Shown piece by piece: positions 46,014 to 58,155 of a stretch of 64,000 nucleotides of DNA. Below the pieces are notes generated by a model that worked only from the letters and a program-made list of their open reading frames with translations, did not search any database and had not been told where the DNA came from. The position numbers and the translations under genes are program-made. Origin of the DNA: Misgurnus anguillicaudatus (Eukaryota; Chordata; Actinopteri; Cypriniformes; Cobitidae); assembly GCF_027580225.2 (NCBI RefSeq), contig NC_073343.2, positions 3,373,001 through 3,437,000 of the forward strand, in the 5' to 3' direction. How positions within the stretch are numbered: the stretch's first letter is position 1; every line of letters begins with the position of its first letter.

Positions 46014-46494
46014 CATAGATATGTATATAAAGGCTAGATGGCTCAAGGCGGAGTCCCTAACGGCATCACCTGGCGGCCATCTTACGACAGGGCGCTCGCT
46101 CACTCGTAGCATTGAGTTTAATGGTGCAGGTACTTTTAAATGACCATAACTTGCTCAATTTTCTACCGATTATCAAACGGTTTGGGTTTTTACAAACGTT
46201 ATTAACGTGGCTATAATTCTGGATGCTTTAACATGTTTCATGAATTTATTTTTTATTTTTAGTATAGGTATGCAGTGTCATAGGTACATCTTTGACGTTT
46301 AGAACAAACCAAACCGTTTGAAAATCGGTAAAAAATTAAGCAAGTTATGGTCATTTAAAAGTACCTGCATCATTAAAACTCAATGCTACGAGTGAGCGAG
46401 CGCCCTGTCGTAAGATGGCCGCCAAAATGCGGACGTTGCACTCAATTGGCCAGCAGCGCGGACGAGCCATCTAGCCTTTATATACATATCTATG
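46014..46494. mobile_element. Non-autonomous element with CATAGATATGTA ends, copy 2, perfect TSD
   Basis: The left end CATAGATATGTATATAAAGG continues CTAGATGGCTC; the right end is its inverse. The identical octamer GTTTTAAC flanks it (46006-46013 and 46495-46502). Arms extend about 140 bases each with CTTACGACAGGGCGCTCGCT and its inverse near the ends. The 8-bp duplication and CAT-starting ends fit P-type transposons, though hAT-like elements cannot be excluded. Confidence 0.87.
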
Positions 46495-46502
46495 GTTTTA
46501 AC

Positions 46503-48617
46503 ATCATGCTTAATTTTTTACAGTTCAGTAGTCATTACATAGCTACGACAGGAAACTGCTAAAACCCCTGGCGGTACATACAGTGGGTTAAAATGCCTCA
46601 GTAATAGTAGCATGAATCAAAATGTAAAAATGTATGAAAATGGTGCAATCACATAATCCACAACTTTGAGCCTGTAATTCCTTTACACTATTAAACAAAT
46701 CCCAACTTAATCCTAGGAATGGAATTGGCTTCCGTAAATATTCGTTTATGCAATAGTTTCTAAGATTCACAAGTATGTTTGGGCCCCATTTCAGGCACGT
46801 TCAACCATCCACACACTATCATGGTAAACAAGTGGGGGTAAATCCACTTTGTTCTGCCTGTCATACTCTCATCTCATCGTTGTGGGGCTTTAGGGGGATA
46901 GTGTGCTGGCTTAGCAGCGCTTTCTCTAAGAGTCTTCACCTGAAAGCATCTTTTCCCTTATGTCATTACTGCGCACAGTTCCTCTGTCCAGTATGTAACT
47001 CCTCACAACAGCAAGACAGCTCAGACCACTAGACTGCAGGCAACATGTCCAAGCAAATAGTAATCTCACCGCCGAAAACACTGCAGGTTATGCGACTCTC
47101 AAAGAAATTCGCACAAAGATCTACGTGCAGAATGCGAAAACAAATAAATAAATAACTGCGGCTAATGATGTAGAGACTTAATCCAGGGATTCTGCTTACA
47201 CGTGTAAACAGAGGGTAGGAGAGACGGGCGAGAGCTCTTTTCATCTATATCTAACATGGTATCGTGCCCCAGGGGCCTTTACTGAGAGTTCCTGCACAAC
47301 GCTCGACCGGGATTTTCACATGGACTGAACTACGCCAGTTTTACTAAGAAATCAGTGGAGGAAGTGGATTGTTAATGGATATAGAATAAAATGAATCAAC
47401 AATAAATAAATAAATATTATACATATACTTCCCACACACAAATCTGATATATTGAATTGCATCAGCGTTATTACCAAGTAAACATATTATGGATATATTT
47501 TAATGCATATACGGTCTATAGATCTGTCAAAATGCATTACTGCCAGAAGCTTTCAAGGCTTTCAACTCTTTCAGCTGTGATGAAAAACAAAACAAAAACA
47601 AAATCGCATATCAACACATTTTTACGATAATAAATACGTCTAGCCAATCACTTCAGGCAAAAACAACATAACAACTAATTACAAGGATGATCTCAAAATC
47701 AATTCGTAATTTCTTGTTGTCCTTCATGTAAATTAACTCTGACTGAAGTATGAAAACGTGTATCAATTGATTTAATTAGACAGAGGGATATAAAGCGCTC
47801 CTACATTCCCACACACAGCTTACGTGAGATATCCCTCTAAAAATAAAGCATGAGGGGGAAAAGGAAAACACGTCTTGCGAACTAAATAAATATGATTTGT
47901 AGGATTAAACACTGTGAGGCAAAAAAATATATAATTTTGCAACAATATATGAATTATTTTTTAATGAACTAAAAGCTTTAAAGTGAAGTTTTGACAGCTA
48001 TCCCCAGTTGCCATGTACAGCAAACGCAAAGGTAAGTACAAATTTTCTTTGGAATTTGTATTTGGACATTTCAATAATGCAAAGGAAACAATATTTGACT
48101 CATTCAAGCAATTTGATTACAACATGCAAAGTGAAATGTAAAGTTTGTTTAAGATGCAAAGACGTGCATCTACAGGTACTCAAAGTTTTGCTTTCATCCA
48201 GCAAAACATCTGGCATTCATCACATTGATAGACTTTCTCAATTTTTCTTTTTGTACTTGCAGCTCTTTACTTGGGTATTACTTGAAAAACACCTGAAATT
48301 GTGTGTTGACACTATAACATTGCAAATGAGCAATCACGGCAAAGCACAGCTTCGACAAGGTTTAGCATTTAATAGTCTAATTGCCTGAGTGCTTTGGGAG
48401 AGAGAACTCCACGCTCCGTATCCACAAAACAGCTCAACGTTTATCAGATCCTCCCCTATTCCAAAACCCAATCTAAAGCTCGACTTCTTATAGCCCCAGT
48501 GATGTACTATCCTCCCTGCTTTAATTAAACCGCAAACACACAATGCCTGATAAACCCTACGGAGACACAAGCATCACTCAACAAACTAAATCTTGATTAT
48601 TCCCCCAACGCAAATAA
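46503..48617. other. Unannotated DNA
   Basis: No gene or complete repeat recognised. A 126-codon frame at 48008-48388 opens with ATGCCATGTACAGC but is lysine/serine-mixed without domain features, and a more complex stretch lies at 46760-47340. It could include non-coding exons or regulatory DNA of a nearby gene. Confidence 0.3.
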
Positions 48618-48619
48618 CT

Positions 48620-49590
48620 ATTGAGATGGGTGGGAGAAAAGAGAGCGAGCCAGACCTTTAAACAAACAAATGCTGGACATCAAACATCTCTCACACAGAG
48701 TCAACATTTTACCACGTTGGAACTCACCATGGCCGCTTCTGAGGAACGCCGGAGTACGGTATATGGAAATAGGTGAGTTGTGGTGTCGGCCACTGTGGAA
48801 AGGTAATTCGGGGTGGGTATATGAGGTTGCCGCCCCAGGGGGTCCGGCGGCAACCACTGAACTATCCAAGCTGGCGGCGCGCCTGGGAGGCGAGGAGGTC
48901 CACGCAGAACCAACGATACATCCCAAGGTCAGAGACCACATCCAGGGGGTCCAACTTAACCGGAAGAGGGACTGCCCCTCCTGACCACCACGAAACAACG
49001 ACGCCGCTCTGCTGGGACGCATGACGCTCACCCGACTCGCTCTTAGACACTAGGCACGGAGAACAGAGTTTTCTCATGATGGAGAAAACCCCATGCTAGG
49101 AGTCACAACCTCCTCCTCTTCCGGCACCCACGAGCGCTCAGTGCGAGGTGAGACCCGTTGCAGCTGGTGAGGGAACGGATGTTGAGGAGCGCCTGCGAAG
49201 GGATTCTCGTGTCTCACAGCTGCATCAGTCACACACGCCGCTGCACGGCTCTGTCGCTCACAAGACCTGAATTACCCGGCGGAAAAGAGGGTCATGACCC
49301 GACCCTCTGCCAATCATTCACTGTCCGTCCCACACAAAAGAGCCGGTGGAGAGAAAGACTTTTTCAGGGGTTTTTCAAAAGGATAAACTCTGGAATGAAC
49401 AAAAATTCCTTTTTCCCGGCACTGGGCTCCAAAGGTGTTGCAATACAAAGGCTCGGGCTGAAACGCCGCTCACGCGTGCACACTCAAACACACGCTCTCT
49501 TCTGATTCTCTTCCTCCTGAGATTAGTATTGCTTAGCCTGTCTGTATTTGGACAGAGGCTTGACGCACTTTCACCAGCTCTGCAAAGCAA
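48620..49590. promoter_or_regulatory. CpG-rich segment, candidate promoter or first-exon region
   Basis: Clearly richer in G+C and CpG than the AT-rich flanks, and free of recognisable transposon termini. Several open frames overlap on both strands (for example 48618-49031 minus, 48670-48984 plus), as expected in GC-rich DNA; none has a recognisable domain. On the minus strand CTTTCCACAG (about 48802-48811) resembles an acceptor and CCATGGTGAGTT (48729-48740) a donor, which could bound a small exon. Simple GA/GT repeats follow at 49600-49775. No transcription start can be assigned. Confidence 0.3.
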
Positions 49591-49599
49591 TGAGAGTGA

Positions 49600-49775
49600 G
49601 TGAGGGAGAGCGAACGAGAGACACTGAAGGAAGGGAGGAGGGAGAGAAAGCGAGCGTGTGTGTGTGTGTGAGAAAGAGAGAGAGAGTGAGAGAGAGAATG
49701 GTACAGGTGAAACAAAGCAAACAGACTAGGAAGAGAGGACACCGTGTGTGTGTGTGCGCGCGTGTGTGTCGGAGC
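49600..49775. repeat. GA- and GT-rich simple repeats
   Basis: Clustered GTGTGTGTGTGTG (about 49656), GAGAGAGAGAGTGAGAGAG (about 49675) and GTGTGTGTGCGCGCGTGTG (about 49746). The long Ser/Leu/His open frame on the minus strand is produced by these repeats. Confidence 0.88.
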
Positions 49776-49790
49776 GCAGAAGTGTGGAAA

Positions 49791-50888
49791 AATGGGGATG
49801 CCGATACAAATCCCCACTGAAAACTGAGTGAGATGCTCTTTCAGATGGAGATGGACTTTTTTGTATTGAAAATAAAAAATGATGACAGACGTTTGTGATG
49901 AAAAAAAAAGAAAATTAAAGAAAGCAAGGCAAAAAGACTACTTAAAAATCAGTCCACGGCCAACTAAGCTATCAGTTTCAAAATTTCTATGTAAGAGAAT
50001 ACAACAGTATAAGTCCCCTTCATATTGTTCATCAAGAAACTAATTTTACGATATGTAAAATTGTCTTCATCTTTTTCTATGACTATTGGATATGCTTCAG
50101 TAGAAATCACAATTTAGACTATAACACCTTACAGATACGAATATACAAAATGCTCAATTGCTCAAAATGCACCGTCTATAATCCCAGAAATCAGAAAGTG
50201 AAAATCACTGCACAAAAGCTCAACCGCCACCTCCAATGCCACGGAGTTGTTCTCGCTACACAGTTGCACACACATATATTTGAATATTTTGCAATAAACA
50301 TCAAATCTATTGTCTGTGAGTTTAAACTCGTTAAGTATTTGAATATATAAAAGTAATAGTTTTATTTTGTAGCATCATTTCGAACCTCTATGAAAAAAAA
50401 CGAACATGATAAATCCCTCCAGAAGCAATGCTGTTGATAAAGTGGGTGGTTACTGTTACGCTCTACGATGTTTTGGAATTAAAACTCCTCCCCTATCCCA
50501 AAGACCGCAAATCTAGGTAGCATGACTGAATGGGTCTGTCTCTGCCTCCTAATATAGAGCTTCAGAATTCGAAATCGCACTGTAAACCCGCTCATGTAGA
50601 TAACAGGAAAACACAAAATAATGTGATAATTGCATGATGAAAATGTGCATCATCCTGATTTAAAATAGACATTAATTGGCAACACTTGCATTATGTGCCT
50701 ATAACAAGATGAAGGTGTTAATGAGCTTCGGATTGAAGGAAATTGCTTGCTTGCCACCACAAGATTTTCATTTTTTTTAATTCTGTATTTTGTGGCATAT
50801 TTTTATACCTGTGATGTTATTTAAGGTTTCCTGCATTATTTTTACATTACATTGTCCCACTCTTTGCCACTGTATACAGCACTTTTAT
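49791..50888. other. Unannotated AT-rich DNA
   Basis: No gene or repeat termini recognised. The 66- and 68-codon frames at 50150-50350 and 50790-50996 show no motif, and the latter runs into the adjoining hAT element. Confidence 0.3.
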
Positions 50889-52286
50889 CAGGGTTCCCAC
50901 ACCTTAGTTACCTTCAAATTCAAGGACCTTTCAAGGACTTTCCAGGTCCAATACCCTCAAATTCAAGGACTAAATGTGGGGACACATTTCAAGTGAGAGC
51001 AAGGTTACATCGTGTTACCTTTTAAGATACATTGTTACAATTCCCTTTTGAGGGAACTCGCGCTGCGTCACTGCAGTGACACTTTGGGGACGCCTCCAGG
51101 GGTAAGTGCGTCTGAATGCGGGAGCCAGGAAGTATATCGCTATCTGAAATATTGCCAAAGACGGCTTAATGCTGCGTTTACACCAGCTGCGGTAGAGGCG
51201 TGAAGCGCGAGTGATTTCAATGTTAAGTCAATGTGAAGGCGCGTTGACGTGCGTCTGGAGGTCTTGCAGTGCGGATGAGGCGTTTGGCGCAGCGCGGAAG
51301 ACGCGATTCCGCCTCATTTGCACGTCTAGTTTAGGCGAATGGCGCGAATTGAGCGCCTGACACGGTACGCGCGATACACGCAAATGGTGCTTTTTGTGCA
51401 TTTTGCTTTGACGCGAATTGGCGGCTGACGGCCGAGTTGAAAAATTTGATTTTTGACGGAATTTCGCTCCGCGTAAACCAATCAGGAGCCTGCTTGCTGC
51501 TGTGGCGGCAGCCCCGCCCGGAGCCACTCATTCAACCTGAACAAACGCTTGAAATTGTCCGTAATACACATTTCACTTTTGAGTCACGTGACGTTTATCG
51601 ACCCGCTCCGTTTATTTTCCCCCTATAGTAAGGTTACTAAATGCAAACCGGTAACTCTCTCGATAAATGCACAATCAACATCAGTCATCTTGCAAACAGA
51701 CAACCGCATAGCACTTGCCCCTCCCACAAGAAGCGGATTTTGCCTATTACGCGCATTAAATGGTTGCTTTTTCCACGCGCCCCCTCCGCTCTACACGCGC
51801 GAATGCATTAAAACAGTTCAAGTGGCAAATTAGGTGCTGTAGACGCGGTTTTGACACCCGAAGAGCGGTTGGTGTAACCGCAGCATTACAGGGACGCAGG
51901 AGTATGGCAAGTGAGACGCAGCATCTCGTTCCCTTTTCAGGGAACAAGTGTTACATACGTAAACCAAAAAGTTTTTCATGTGTCAAACATAACTATGCAA
52001 AAAAGCAATTTGGTATGAACCAACATTTGCTTACAGAAGATATAAGCATTTAAAGCGAACAGTTTAGCACGTGTGCTTAAAATGTCTAGAATTTTTATAT
52101 TATCCTACACTGCACAGGGAATGATATGGATTTTTTTCCAAAAAAAAAATTCTTGCATAAAATAGATTCAAGCACGTTCAATGACCTGTATCTATGTATG
52201 TATATTATCAAAAACTTCCCAGGGCCAAGAATTTTTCCCTCCAGATTCACAAACTTCAAGAATTTCAAGGACCCGTGGGAACCCTG
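50889..52286. mobile_element. hAT element (CAGGGTTCCCAC ends) split by a MITE
   Basis: Starts CAGGGTTCCCACACCTTAG and ends AAGGACCCGTGGGAACCCTG; sub-terminal TTCAAGGAC words repeat at both ends. The flanking octamers are too diverged to call a TSD. Removing the MITE at 51169-51885 leaves about 680 bp that aligns with the truncated copy at 17365-17957. No transposase is present. Confidence 0.8.
51169..51885. mobile_element. GC-rich TA/TTA MITE nested in the hAT element
   Basis: Left end ATGCTGCGTTTACACCAGC; inverse of the right end ATGCTGCGGTTACACCAAC. The hAT sequence reads GACGGCTTA before it and TTACAGGGACGCAGG after, while the uninterrupted relative near 17548 reads GACGGCGTTACAGGG. The target was therefore TTA, duplicated by 2 or 3 bases. 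The interior is rich in GCG words and has no convincing gene; the open frames here are GC-driven. Confidence 0.88.
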
Positions 52287-53740
52287 TTATATATGCAAAC
52301 GACTCATGTTATGACTGGTTGGTAATAAGTTGTGTATAACAATTTGACCAAATGATGAATAGGCATTGGTACGCAAACGTATGTTAAACAGATTAATGGA
52401 TGACTTTTTGGCAGAGTCTGTTTTTGCAGTTTAGATTCAATTCGCGGACACAGTTTTGCATTGTTAATGTTGGATGTACACAGTACACTAAACTTTTAAA
52501 GAGTAGAGCAAAGTCTGCTTTTCATCTTATGACCTAGACAAACCAGAGTTTATTGCTTTTGAAACCTTGTGAAATGCTTTTCACAGACAGTGAATACAGT
52601 ATCTGCATGGGAATGATACTGCAATGGTAAATCAGCTCTCCATTGATATTACCCATGGCGAACTACTCTTTTAACTGTTTATTTTAAATCCTCCGTGACT
52701 ATAATCAGTTTGTATTCATTCCACAAGAGGAGCATAGAAAAGATAGAAAAAAACTGTGTTGTAAAGCTAGCCATAGCCATTTATCAAAAGTACTGCCTTT
52801 TTTGTTTCATTCAACTCCAAACTCAGTCCGCCGGAGCTGATTTTACCATGCCTGAGACATTTCTCTGGTGGGTACCTCCGTGCCTCTCATGAGAGAGGAA
52901 AATATCTGCCATTTTAAATTCATGATCAACAAATCTGAGCCTGTACAATTATCTTCTCTCTTCATTTTAATCATTCGGGACTCATTGCTGATCACACATC
53001 TACATTTATCTACCAACAAAAGTATGTTGCTGCTTATTTTGGCGTGCTAAAAAGCATTTCACCTCCCTCTTATCTCAACAGTGCAATACAAGTTGCACAT
53101 CAACTTTAAAATGAGATGCGAGTTAGCAGGAGGTCTACTTTGGAGCCACCTGGAGGACATGCACCATCTTGGTCGACAGATTTGGGATCAGCTCTTAAAA
53201 TCAGACGCAGATGAAGGTGTTTAGCTTGCTGAGGCATCTGCTAAGCTGCCTGGAGCTGTATATGAGGACCTGGATCATGAGCTTGGCTGAAACATCATTA
53301 TCGCTGGATCTGCTAAAATGAAGCATGGAGTCTACAGTATATGTTTAGTTCCATCTATGAATTGTCACCTTAGTCAGATAAAAAAATCTCACAAGATTGA
53401 CAGTTTATGGGGTTGATAAGATAACAATATTTTGCATATCATACAGTATTAAATGCAGGGCCATTTCAGCTACTAATAAAGAAGTTATTTGAAAGTGAGA
53501 AACAATATTTTTTTACAATTTGTGTTATGGGGTTAAAATTTCTTGGTTTCTATTGAAGCATAATAAGCTAAAACTTAAAGGAAAGAAACTGTGACCTTGT
53601 TGAACTCACAACAGTCTACAGTACAACAAAAAATACAGTAGTATGATTTAGTCTTTTTTCAAACTTACTATAGTAGATATTAAAGTATACTACAAGTATG
53701 TCAGTATGTATACTACAGTTTATTCATTCATTATAGTTAA
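52287..53740. other. Unannotated DNA
   Basis: No gene or complete repeat recognised. A more complex, repeat-free stretch lies at about 53060-53300 (CTGCCTGGAGCTGTATATGA and neighbours) and could be a conserved element. Short frames at 52695-53050 have no motif. Confidence 0.3.
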
Positions 53741-53818
53741 AGGCGGGGTGCATGATTTTTGAGAAATGCTTTGGAAAACGAGGTGGGCCGAGTTCCAAAA
53801 CATACTTGTAGCCAAAAC
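53741..53818. mobile_element. Half of a TTAA MITE (AGGCGGGGTGCATG end)
   Basis: Follows TTAA (53737-53740) and matches the end of the complete MITE at 55804-56042 (AGGCGGGGTGCATGATTTTT, then CGAGTTCCAAAACATACTTG). Only one side is present. Confidence 0.7.
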
Positions 53819-53860
53819 ATACTACGTTTTCATATGGGAGCTAAAATATGAAAAGAGGAT

Positions 53861-54410
53861 ATACACTCATCTAAAGGATTATTAGGAACACCCTACTAAT
53901 ACTGTGTTTGACCCCCTTTCGCCTTCAGAACTGCCTTAATTCTACGTGGCATTGATTCAACAAAGTGCGAAAGCATTCTTTAGAAATGTTGGCCCATATT
54001 GATAGGATAGCATCTTGCAGTTGATGCAGATTTGTGGGATGCATTTCAGGGCACGAAAAGATGCTCTATTGGGTTGAGATCTGGTGACTGTGGGGGCCAT
54101 TTTAGTACAGAGAACTCATTTTCATGTATAAGAAACCAATTTGAAATGATTGAAATTATTGAAATTATTCGAGCTTTGTGACATGGTGCATTATCCTGCT
54201 GGAAGTAGCCATCAGAGGATGGTGGTCATAAAGGGATAGGCATGGTCAGAAACAATGCTTAGGTAGGCCATGGCATTAAACAATGCCCAATTGGTACTAA
54301 GGGGCCTAAAGTGTGCCAAGAAAAATCCCCCACACTATTACACCATTGCATTAATGAGAAATTGAACAGGTGTTCCTAATAATCCTTTAGGTGACAAGGT
54401 GAGTGTATAT
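53861..54410 (-). mobile_element. Deletion derivative of the DD36E Tc1 family
   Basis: Both ends are present: TATACACTCATCTAAAGGAT on the left, and on the right an inverse with a 7-base insertion near CCTTTAGGTGACAAGGTGAG. TA lies at both borders. Inside, about 400 bases match the 3' part of the transposase gene at 37186-38185 on the minus strand, with several small deletions and an abrupt join (near 54345) to the opposite terminal region. It retains the codon for the second catalytic Asp (GAT, 54193-54195). Confidence 0.88.
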
Positions 54411-55425
54411 TGCTTATTGTAATTCTGGGTTTAATTCGTTTTTATGTTTGATTGTGTTTAAAAAAAAACATGCCAAAACCTTATACTAGACTATAGAAAC
54501 ATTTTTAAAATGATTTATATAAAATATAATTGGAAATGTCTTAATTCAGGACAAAATCACTATCTTCACGAGAAACCGATATAAATCAGGTCATAGCTGT
54601 TTGTTGTCATTTGTAATTAAATGAAAGCCTTATATAAGTTTACCCCGACTTTACAAGCCCACAACCTCTTAACCTATACTACTGTAATGTATAAAACCTT
54701 CCAGCTCACCCCGAGGACCCTCCTTCCCAATCACTCTGCCTCAGGGTCCTTATGTACTCATACAGCCTCTCCACACACCACACAACCCCCCTCACACACA
54801 TAAACACAAACATCATAGAAATGCATTAGCAAGAGAATCCATCAGTAGCCACACACGAATCCTCTCACTCTCCTTCTCAGAGTTTTGAGAAGACTTCTCA
54901 GTGGGTCTCAAGGCAACACTAGTGCACTTTGTTAGGAACTAAATAAAGTAAACTTTGTGACGACTGTAATGACTGCTTGGTATTCCTATGCATGTTCCTG
55001 CTTCAGATGGCGGGTCTTTGGTGTTTTTCAGTTGCCTCGGGGTACCGTCCTCACAGAACGCACAGTGAATTCAATATGACCGAGTGAGGAGCCGTGTCTT
55101 TTCCAGGGTGAGTTCCCTATCCTGAAAAGGCAGACGGGCACGGAAAGCTGAACGCGCGAATGGTAACCTAAAGCTCATTCTGGAAAATCTACAATGCCAA
55201 ACGCTGCAAATGAAACTGATATTTAATCTGATTACGTGAGGAGGATGTTTGGGTAAATAAAATGGAGTTGCGTGATATTGCATCATCTGGATTTTGACAC
55301 TATCGTCGAAACTGACGTGTCGTGTTAGACGGGCAGCTGCAGCTTCAGCAAACTCTGGCTGACGTGACTCGAGGCTAAATGCTGTACATTTCCTATCGCA
55401 TGAAATGCTGTTATATGATTTTCTT
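54411..55425. other. Unannotated DNA
   Basis: No gene recognised. A CA-rich stretch near 54750-54800 produces a low-complexity frame. No repeat termini were found. Confidence 0.3.
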
Positions 55426-55694
55426 AATAGGCTTTATGCCCAGCTGCACTACTTCCTGAACTTCAGCCAGCTCCTTGTTTCCTGTCTGCCATTATTGGAC
55501 AAACTGATTAATCCAGGTGTGTCTGATTATTGTTGTTATGACTACTGAGGTCAGGCACACCTGGATTAATCAGTTTGTTTGTGACTACTGAGGTCAGGCA
55601 CACCTGGATTAATCAGTTTGTCCAATAATGGCAGACAGGAAACAAGGAGCTGGCTGAAGTTCAGGAAGTAGTGCAGCTGGGCATAAAGCCTATT
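55426..55694. repeat. Palindrome with perfect 96-bp arms
   Basis: Left arm 55426-55521 (starting AATAGGCTTTATGCCCAGC) is the exact inverse of 55599-55694 as far as I can compare by eye. The spacer contains a 40-base unit (TGACTACTGAGGTCAGGC...) at 55539-55578, repeated identically at 55582-55621, overlapping the right arm. It may be a young fold-back element. No TSD was found, and no coding. Confidence 0.9.
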
Positions 55695-55803
55695 CTCTTT
55701 AATCGGAATATAATCTCTGCAGTAATAATTCGAAAAGAAAAAACGCTATTTGAGTGTTTGTTTTTAATGCGCCACCATAGGGTTAAGGCTACTGCTCATT
55801 TAA

Positions 55804-56042
55804 AGGCGGGGTGCATGATCTCTGAAAGCCAATGTTGACATTTGAAATCCCCTAAACAAACACGCCCCTACCCCAATAGAATCTGGACCTTCTTTTGATA
55901 GACCCGCCCCACACATACGCAACCCAGGCAACGATGTAGTTTAGTAGACATGCACCTTAATGGTGATTGGCTACAAGTGTGTTTTGGTACTCGGCCCAAC
56001 TCCCTTTTCCAAAGTGTTTTTCAAAAATCATGCACCCCGCCT
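55804..56042. mobile_element. TTAA-flanked MITE (AGGCGGGGTGCATGAT ends)
   Basis: AGGCGGGGTGCATGAT on the left, ATCATGCACCCCGCCT on the right, an exact 16-base inverted repeat. TTAA on both sides (55800-55803, 56043-56046). At 239 bp it is a typical MITE; half of another copy lies at 53741-53818. Confidence 0.92.
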
Positions 56043-56046
56043 TTAA

Positions 56047-58155
56047 TGCTTTTTCACTTCATCTTTTACAGACTTTAATGTAAAATATAGACGTTTCATC
56101 GGACGCACGTGCGCTAACGCGATACACGCCTGGATCCGAACTTTACTTCCGGAAAATTTACTTTTGTCGAAAATAACAAATGTTTTGGTTTCCTAGGTAA
56201 TCTATGTGTTGTTTTTTGGCTTGTTATATAAATAAAGTACGTTTAAAGAACTTTGTTGTTATTTATTCTTAGTGGAGTTTACCGGAAGTTACGTGCGGAC
56301 CACGACAGTCGCTTGTTTATGTTGTTACTGCTGAAACCATCTATACAAGAAAATTAATTTGTTGAAACTTTTAGACCCGAACCCGCTTGGGTCTCGGGTC
56401 AAACATCGGGCGGACCCGTGAAGACCTCTAGTTTTTAAACGGCAATTATTCTGCAGGCTTTTTTTAAAGAATAATTGTAAAAAAAATTTTTTACAATGTT
56501 TTCAACTTAAACATGCATACATACAACGTTATGCAGCTTAAATATTTAAATATATTATATTACTGAAAAATGCCCATCCCTATTTAAATTGCAGTTTCTT
56601 GTTCCTAATTTATATAACAATCAAGTCCAGAGAGGATTCCTACCAAATTCATTAGCAGTTTTTATATGGTGATACCATGGGATAAACAAATTAAAAATAT
56701 ATCACTTCACAAGTGGTAGCTCCAATTCGTAGAAGTGCAAACATTTCGAAGAACAGCAGAGGACTAATCCACATGCCAGTGGCAAAAACATAGCAACAGA
56801 TGTAAGACATAAAATATGGATGTAATTCTTTGAAATTATTAAGAATTTACTATGATTTCCTTTTGAGTTATGACACAGTTTAGAAATATTAACCCTAAAA
56901 AGAAAAAGGTACAAAAGTCACTGAGAAGGTGCTTTTTAAAAAGCTCCTAATATTTACCATTTTGATACAAATATGTACCTTTCAGGTACTGTACCAGTAT
57001 GTACCTCTATAGGCGCTTTTCCATTGCATAGTACCCCACGGTTTGGTTTGGGTCTGGTCGGGTCAGCTCACCTCACTTTGGCTACAAATAACAAAATATT
57101 ATTAGCTGTGCTGATACTATTTTATGATCACATTACATTATGTTTTATACTTATAGCTTTAATTTTGAAAAGCTGACAATTGTAAAGAAAATGCTAAATA
57201 AAAACCTAAGGCTTTTTAACATATTTTACTAAAGAAATTATACAGTAAGTAATGCCACCCCACCCTCCAAGCCTATGGCATAACAAAGGTGAATCAGGAC
57301 ATTCCTAACTGCGCAGATCTGTTAAACCCTAATAAGCGTTTACTATCCTGGTGTGAAAGAAATGACGATCACAGTCAGTGGAAAACCTTGTTAGGCAGTC
57401 TCATTATACTTGAAGCTGTTTTCAAGATCACCAAAACATTGTCATTTCTATGATTTAAGTGTGTTATTCATATCTAATATGATGCATAAATCAACGCCTG
57501 AATGTAAATGAAACAATTCAAAGCTCAAGAATCGATATAATGAACACCAGATCTCCCAAAATGAACACTTGAAATTGTTGAAAGTGAAACAAAACAAGCA
57601 CTGTGTTTTGTAATGCTTGATTGTAATAAAGTGAGGAAATTCCTTGTTATATAAGTGAGCCATACCTGCATCAGTATGTTTGCACTCTCATATTTGGCTT
57701 TGAGGTCTTTATGGAAAGTTTGGGCAGCGTGAGATTACGTGTTACCCGTCAGATTTCCTCCATGAATTTAAACTGGAGCGATGACAGCTCAAAGGTTTGT
57801 CAGATGGGAGGCAGGCCATAGTGAGGACAGATCTCTGGAGCATTCGGTCCTCAGCAAGCCAGTCTAGTAATTATGGTGCGCTCCAAACCGTGGATACCAC
57901 CACACACAACACTGGCCTGACAGACTGTACTTATCTGTTATCAACCGCAATTAACTTACCAACTAACCATCACTCACTGGCTCCATACAGAGATATAGAC
58001 GCAAAAGCTGTTAGTACCTAATCATCAGTACATTAGAAGAGTAACTAACTAAACTACTGTACTAACTATTCCCGGCACGTAATGATGATGCATGCATGCA
58101 AATCTAAATTTATTTTATATCTAAATATTTTATATTATTAAATGTAATATATTAT
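56047..58155. other. Unannotated DNA with small repeat fragments
   Basis: A fragment near 57005-57070 (AGGCGCTTTTCCATTGCATA, then GGTCTGGTCGGGTCAGCTC) looks like one end of a fish hAT MITE. GTACCTTT- and GTACCAGTATGTACC-type words near 56910-57005 also occur near 17140, another decayed repeat. No gene recognised. Confidence 0.35.

Noticed and set aside
48618..49031. 137-codon minus-strand frame overlapping several plus-strand frames
   Set aside because: GC-rich DNA gives long frames on both strands by chance; none has a recognisable domain, so it was kept only as a CpG-rich candidate promoter.
49533..49820. 90-94 codon frames rich in Ser, His and Arg/Glu
   Set aside because: Produced by GA and GT simple repeats.
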